This document shows positions 61,811 to 64,000 of a DNA stretch of 64,000 nt, piece after piece. Position numbers and translations under genes: made by a program. Numbering within the stretch: the first letter of the stretch is position 1; each line of letters starts with the position of its first letter. Origin of the DNA: Paracoccaceae bacterium (GTDB lineage Bacteria; Pseudomonadota; Alphaproteobacteria; Rhodobacterales; Rhodobacteraceae); contig WKFK01000014.1 of assembly GCA_014872815.1 (NCBI GenBank), forward strand, positions 744,001 to 808,000, written 5' to 3'. The notes below the pieces were generated by a model. That model did no database searches, was not told the origin of the DNA, and saw only the letters and a list, made by a program, of their open reading frames with translations.

Positions 61811-62647
61811 TTAGCTTTCATTGGAAACTGTTTTGCCCGCAATCGGGTTCTCCCCCGTGTAGGTCCAGCGGTACTGCGGCGGGGTTGGTCCTTTGTTGCG
61901 CCCCCCCTGCCCCATCTGCTCCCAGGCGTGAGCGATCACGCCCACGGAGCGCGACAAGCAGAACAGCCCACGTGCCAATGGCGCGGCAAATCCCAGCTCG
62001 GCATAGACCACCGCCGTGGCGCCATCAATGTTCATCGGCACAGGTTTGCCTTTGCGCGTGTTGAGTTCTGCCTGCATGACGCGGCCGATGGCGGCAAAAC
62101 GACCAGATACCACGCCTTGGTTGGCAGTTTCATCAACCAGCCCAAGCAAACGCGGTGCACGCGGGTCTTCAGGCTTGTGGAAGCGATGACCAAAACCGGG
62201 AATGAATTTGCCGCGCTCTGCCTGCCATCTGTCGATCATCTCTGAGGTGGCGGCCTGTAGATCCGCACCTTGCTGCACCGCTTCATCGATCCAGGTGTAG
62301 ATTTCGACCGCCTGCTCCCCGGCCCCGCCGTGCACGTCATCGAGAAAATTCACCGCAGAGGCCATGGCACCATTGAGGCCCAACCCACAGGTCACCGCCA
62401 TCCGCGCAGCGGCAATCGACGGCGCTTGCGGACCGTGGTCCACCGCCGCCACCAGCGCGCACTCGAGCAGGCGTGCCTGCTCTGGAGTTGGCAGATCACC
62501 CCGCGTCATCAGCCAGATCATTTGCGGGAAAGTCACGTTGCCAATCAGGTCTTGAATGTCGTGGCCGCGAAACCGGATTTGACCGGGCGCCATGTCGATG
62601 ATCGAGGTCGACCACCAATCAGACACATCAGAAGTGGGTTTTGTCAT
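61811..62647 (-). CDS. Citrate-synthase-like citryl-CoA lyase
   Basis: A 278-residue half-size member of the citrate synthase fold. Catalytic-type motifs are Gly-Phe-Gly-His154-Arg-Phe-His and Asp-Asp-Val-His106-Gly-Gly. It lacks the length of TCA-cycle citrate synthase (about 430) and fits citryl-CoA lyase-type enzymes that split an acyl-CoA. Its start overlaps the CoA-transferase stop by four bases, so the two are coupled. It probably cleaves the CoA ester that the partner makes; the acid is unknown. Confidence 0.8.
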   Translation of the reverse strand: MTKPTSDVSDWWSTSIIDMAPGQIRFRGHDIQDLIGNVTFPQMIWLMTRGDLPTPEQARLLECALVAAVDHGPQAPSIAAARMAVTCGLGLNGAMASAVNFLDDVHGGAGEQAVEIYTWIDEAVQQGADLQAATSEMIDRWQAERGKFIPGFGHRFHKPEDPRAPRLLGLVDETANQGVVSGRFAAIGRVMQAELNTRKGKPVPMNIDGATAVVYAELGFAAPLARGLFCLSRSVGVIAHAWEQMGQGGRNKGPTPPQYRWTYTGENPIAGKTVSNES

Positions 62648-63834
62648 ATCGCGCCGCCTTGTTTGAGAGTTTCGAGATCGTGGTCGGAAAGGCCGAGACT
62701 TCCGTAGATGTCACTGTTGTCTTGGCCCAGTTCCGGCGGCGGTTTGTCGACAGTCAGCGGCGCGCCGTCGAGTTTCACGCCGGTGGTGACCACCTCAATG
62801 TCCCGCCCCACACCCGGCACATCAGGGAAACGATGCAAGAAGCCTCGATCCGCGATTTGCGGCATGTCCAGCACCTCTGGCACGGTCAGAACGGCCCCTG
62901 CAGGCACGCCAATCCTGTTGAGCTCCTTGGCCCAATCCCGCGCGGGTCGGGTTTTCAAAACCGCTTCGAGTTCTGCCTTGAGTGCCAGTCGGTTTGCCTT
63001 GCGACTCTCCCGCGTCGCGTATTCGGGACGGTCGCGCAGGACCGCCAGACCAAGGTGATCCGTCAGCAGCACCCATTGTTCGTCTTTGTTGGCGGCGATG
63101 TTGATCAAGCCGCCACCTGCCTCGAATGCCCCCGAGGGCGCGGAGGTCGGGTTTTCGTTGCCATTGGCCTGAGGTGTGACGCCCGCGATCAGATAGTTGG
63201 ACACAGCCCAACCCATGGTGGCAAGCACGGACTCCAACATGGAGACGTCAATGAAGGTGCCGCGCGGGCGGGCGTTGAGTGCAGCGGCAATGGCAAAAGC
63301 CGCAGTGATGCCCCCCACCGTGTCAGCGATTGGATACCCCACCCGCAGCGGTGCGCTATCCACATCACCCGTGACTGACATCACGCCCGACGTGCCTTGG
63401 ATGATCTGGTCGTAGGCCGGGCGGTGCTTCCACGGGCCATCCTGCCCAAAACCCGAAATGGCGCAGTAGACCAGATCCGGCTTGATCTCTTTGAGACGCT
63501 CATAACCGACGCCCAAACGGTCCATCACCCCTGGGCGGAAGTTCTCCACCACCACATCGGCGGTGGCGACAAGCTTCTCAAACAACGCCTTACCGTCCGG
63601 TTTTTTAAGGTTCACTGTGACCGATTTTTTACCCGCGTTTTGGGCGAGAAAGGACACGCCCATGTTGTTTTGGCTTAATTCGGGGTCCGCCCCCAACTGC
63701 CGCGCAAGGTCGCCGCGCCCCACCGCTTCAACCTTGATCACCTCAGCCCCCATATGCGCCAGTTGGTGACAGGCAAAAGGGCCGGCGAGCACGTTGGTGA
63801 GGTCCAGAACGCGAATGTCCGTGAGTGGTTTCAT
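62644..63834 (-). CDS. CaiB/BaiF-family CoA transferase
   Basis: A 396-residue class III CoA transferase: Val-Leu-Asp-Leu-Thr-Asn-Val-Leu-Ala-Gly-Pro-Phe at the N-terminus, Asn-Phe-Arg-Pro-Gly-Val, and the catalytic Asp142 in Tyr-Asp-Gln-Ile-Ile-Gln-Gly-Thr-Ser-Gly. It moves CoA between carboxylic acids. AAAGGACACC precedes the ATG. It is the first of a two-gene operon with the citrate-synthase-like lyase, and is divergent from an IclR regulator at 63918. Together they look like a small catabolic unit for a hydroxy-diacid. Confidence 0.88.
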   Translation of the reverse strand: MKPLTDIRVLDLTNVLAGPFACHQLAHMGAEVIKVEAVGRGDLARQLGADPELSQNNMGVSFLAQNAGKKSVTVNLKKPDGKALFEKLVATADVVVENFRPGVMDRLGVGYERLKEIKPDLVYCAISGFGQDGPWKHRPAYDQIIQGTSGVMSVTGDVDSAPLRVGYPIADTVGGITAAFAIAAALNARPRGTFIDVSMLESVLATMGWAVSNYLIAGVTPQANGNENPTSAPSGAFEAGGGLINIAANKDEQWVLLTDHLGLAVLRDRPEYATRESRKANRLALKAELEAVLKTRPARDWAKELNRIGVPAGAVLTVPEVLDMPQIADRGFLHRFPDVPGVGRDIEVVTTGVKLDGAPLTVDKPPPELGQDNSDIYGSLGLSDHDLETLKQGGAI

Positions 63835-63917
63835 GGGGTGTCCTTTCGCCTTGGGAGCTAGACGTGCGACCTAATCAGTGCAACACATGGCACGAGTTGT
63901 TGCGCAGAGTGGAACAG

Positions 63918-64000
63918 ATGCCCGAGATCCGCGTTGAATCCGTTGAGAAAGCCCTGTCGATTTTGGAAGCGTTTTCGGCTGAGCGGCGCTCGCTCACGCT
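63918..64000 (+). CDS. IclR-family regulator, N-terminal fragment
   Basis: The first 27 codons (Met-Pro-Glu-Ile-Arg-Val-Glu-Ser-Val-Glu-Lys-Ala-Leu-Ser-Ile-Leu-Glu-Ala-Phe) are the typical start of an IclR winged-helix regulator. The gene runs off the window end. It is divergent from the CoA-transferase gene with about 80 bases between, so it probably regulates that operon. Confidence 0.7.
   Translation, partial: MPEIRVESVEKALSILEAFSAERRSLT

Noticed and set aside
1..64000. CRISPR arrays
   Set aside because: No set of regularly spaced identical repeats was seen; the only regular repeats are the two 11-bp iteron-like sites, which are contiguous and lack spacers.

Overview
The window looks like chromosome from a marine alphaproteobacterium of the Rhodobacterales (Roseobacter group). 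Reasons: a dnaG-rpoD pair, a four-subunit sarcosine oxidase operon, TadE/TadG-type pilus proteins, an Lrp-type regulator divergent from a PutA that lacks a DNA-binding domain, a Hint-domain protein, a metR/metF pair, citrate-synthase-like and CaiB-type CoA enzymes, and a LexA box of the alphaproteobacterial GAAC-N7-GAAC type. Genus is not assigned.

Layout. 1-1.1 kb: two tandem paralogous lipoproteins. 1.1-5.8 kb: hlyU-like, rpoD, dnaG and a small periplasmic protein, all leftward. 5.9-11.4 kb: sarcosine oxidase genes soxB, an unknown periplasmic gene, soxD, soxA and soxG, tightly overlapped. 11.6-14.6 kb: outer-membrane-like protein, zinc-cysteine protein and Glu/Leu-type dehydrogenase. 15-18 kb: TadG/TadE/TadE pilus proteins behind a folded leader. 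18-26 kb: housekeeping and accessory enzymes (aldo/keto reductase, agmatinase, an SOS-boxed ImuA-like gene, TetR/SDR pair, MFS, metG). 26-33 kb: PagL-like lipid A deacylase, an AraC regulator, and a five-gene set (small membrane protein, Tat-exported cysteine hydrolase, YHS protein, AhpD-like protein, NTF2-like protein) with hairpins in several gaps.

33-43 kb is the unusual part. It is A+T-richer than its surroundings (one hand-counted line at 40.7 kb is about 43% G+C; one at 45.4 kb is about 62%) and lies against the 3' end of a tRNA-Leu. It holds a three-gene glycan locus: a double-glycosyltransferase gene split into two frames at an eight-base G tract; a 1548-residue protein carrying a glycosyltransferase-like domain, an alginate-lyase-family domain, a second glycosyltransferase domain and a half glycosyltransferase; and a small P-loop kinase-like protein. 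Between this locus and the tRNA lie a small secreted protein and about 1.5 kb of apparent gene debris.

43-64 kb returns to core metabolism: TPR protein, putR/putA proline catabolism, rhomboid protease, GFA enzyme, inositol monophosphatase, NADP oxidoreductase, Hint protein, metR/metF, thioesterase, D-Tyr-tRNA deacylase, PhnA-like protein, glycerol kinase, acyl-CoA synthetase, ABC exporter, tRNA-Gly, a citryl-CoA-lyase/CoA-transferase pair and the start of an IclR regulator.

Overall the metabolic genes suggest use of methylated amines, proline, glutamate/leucine-type amino acids, glycerol and acyl-CoA substrates. The surface genes (Tad pilus, PagL, glycan locus) suggest a cell that modifies its envelope. 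All calls come from reading the sequence; no database search was run.
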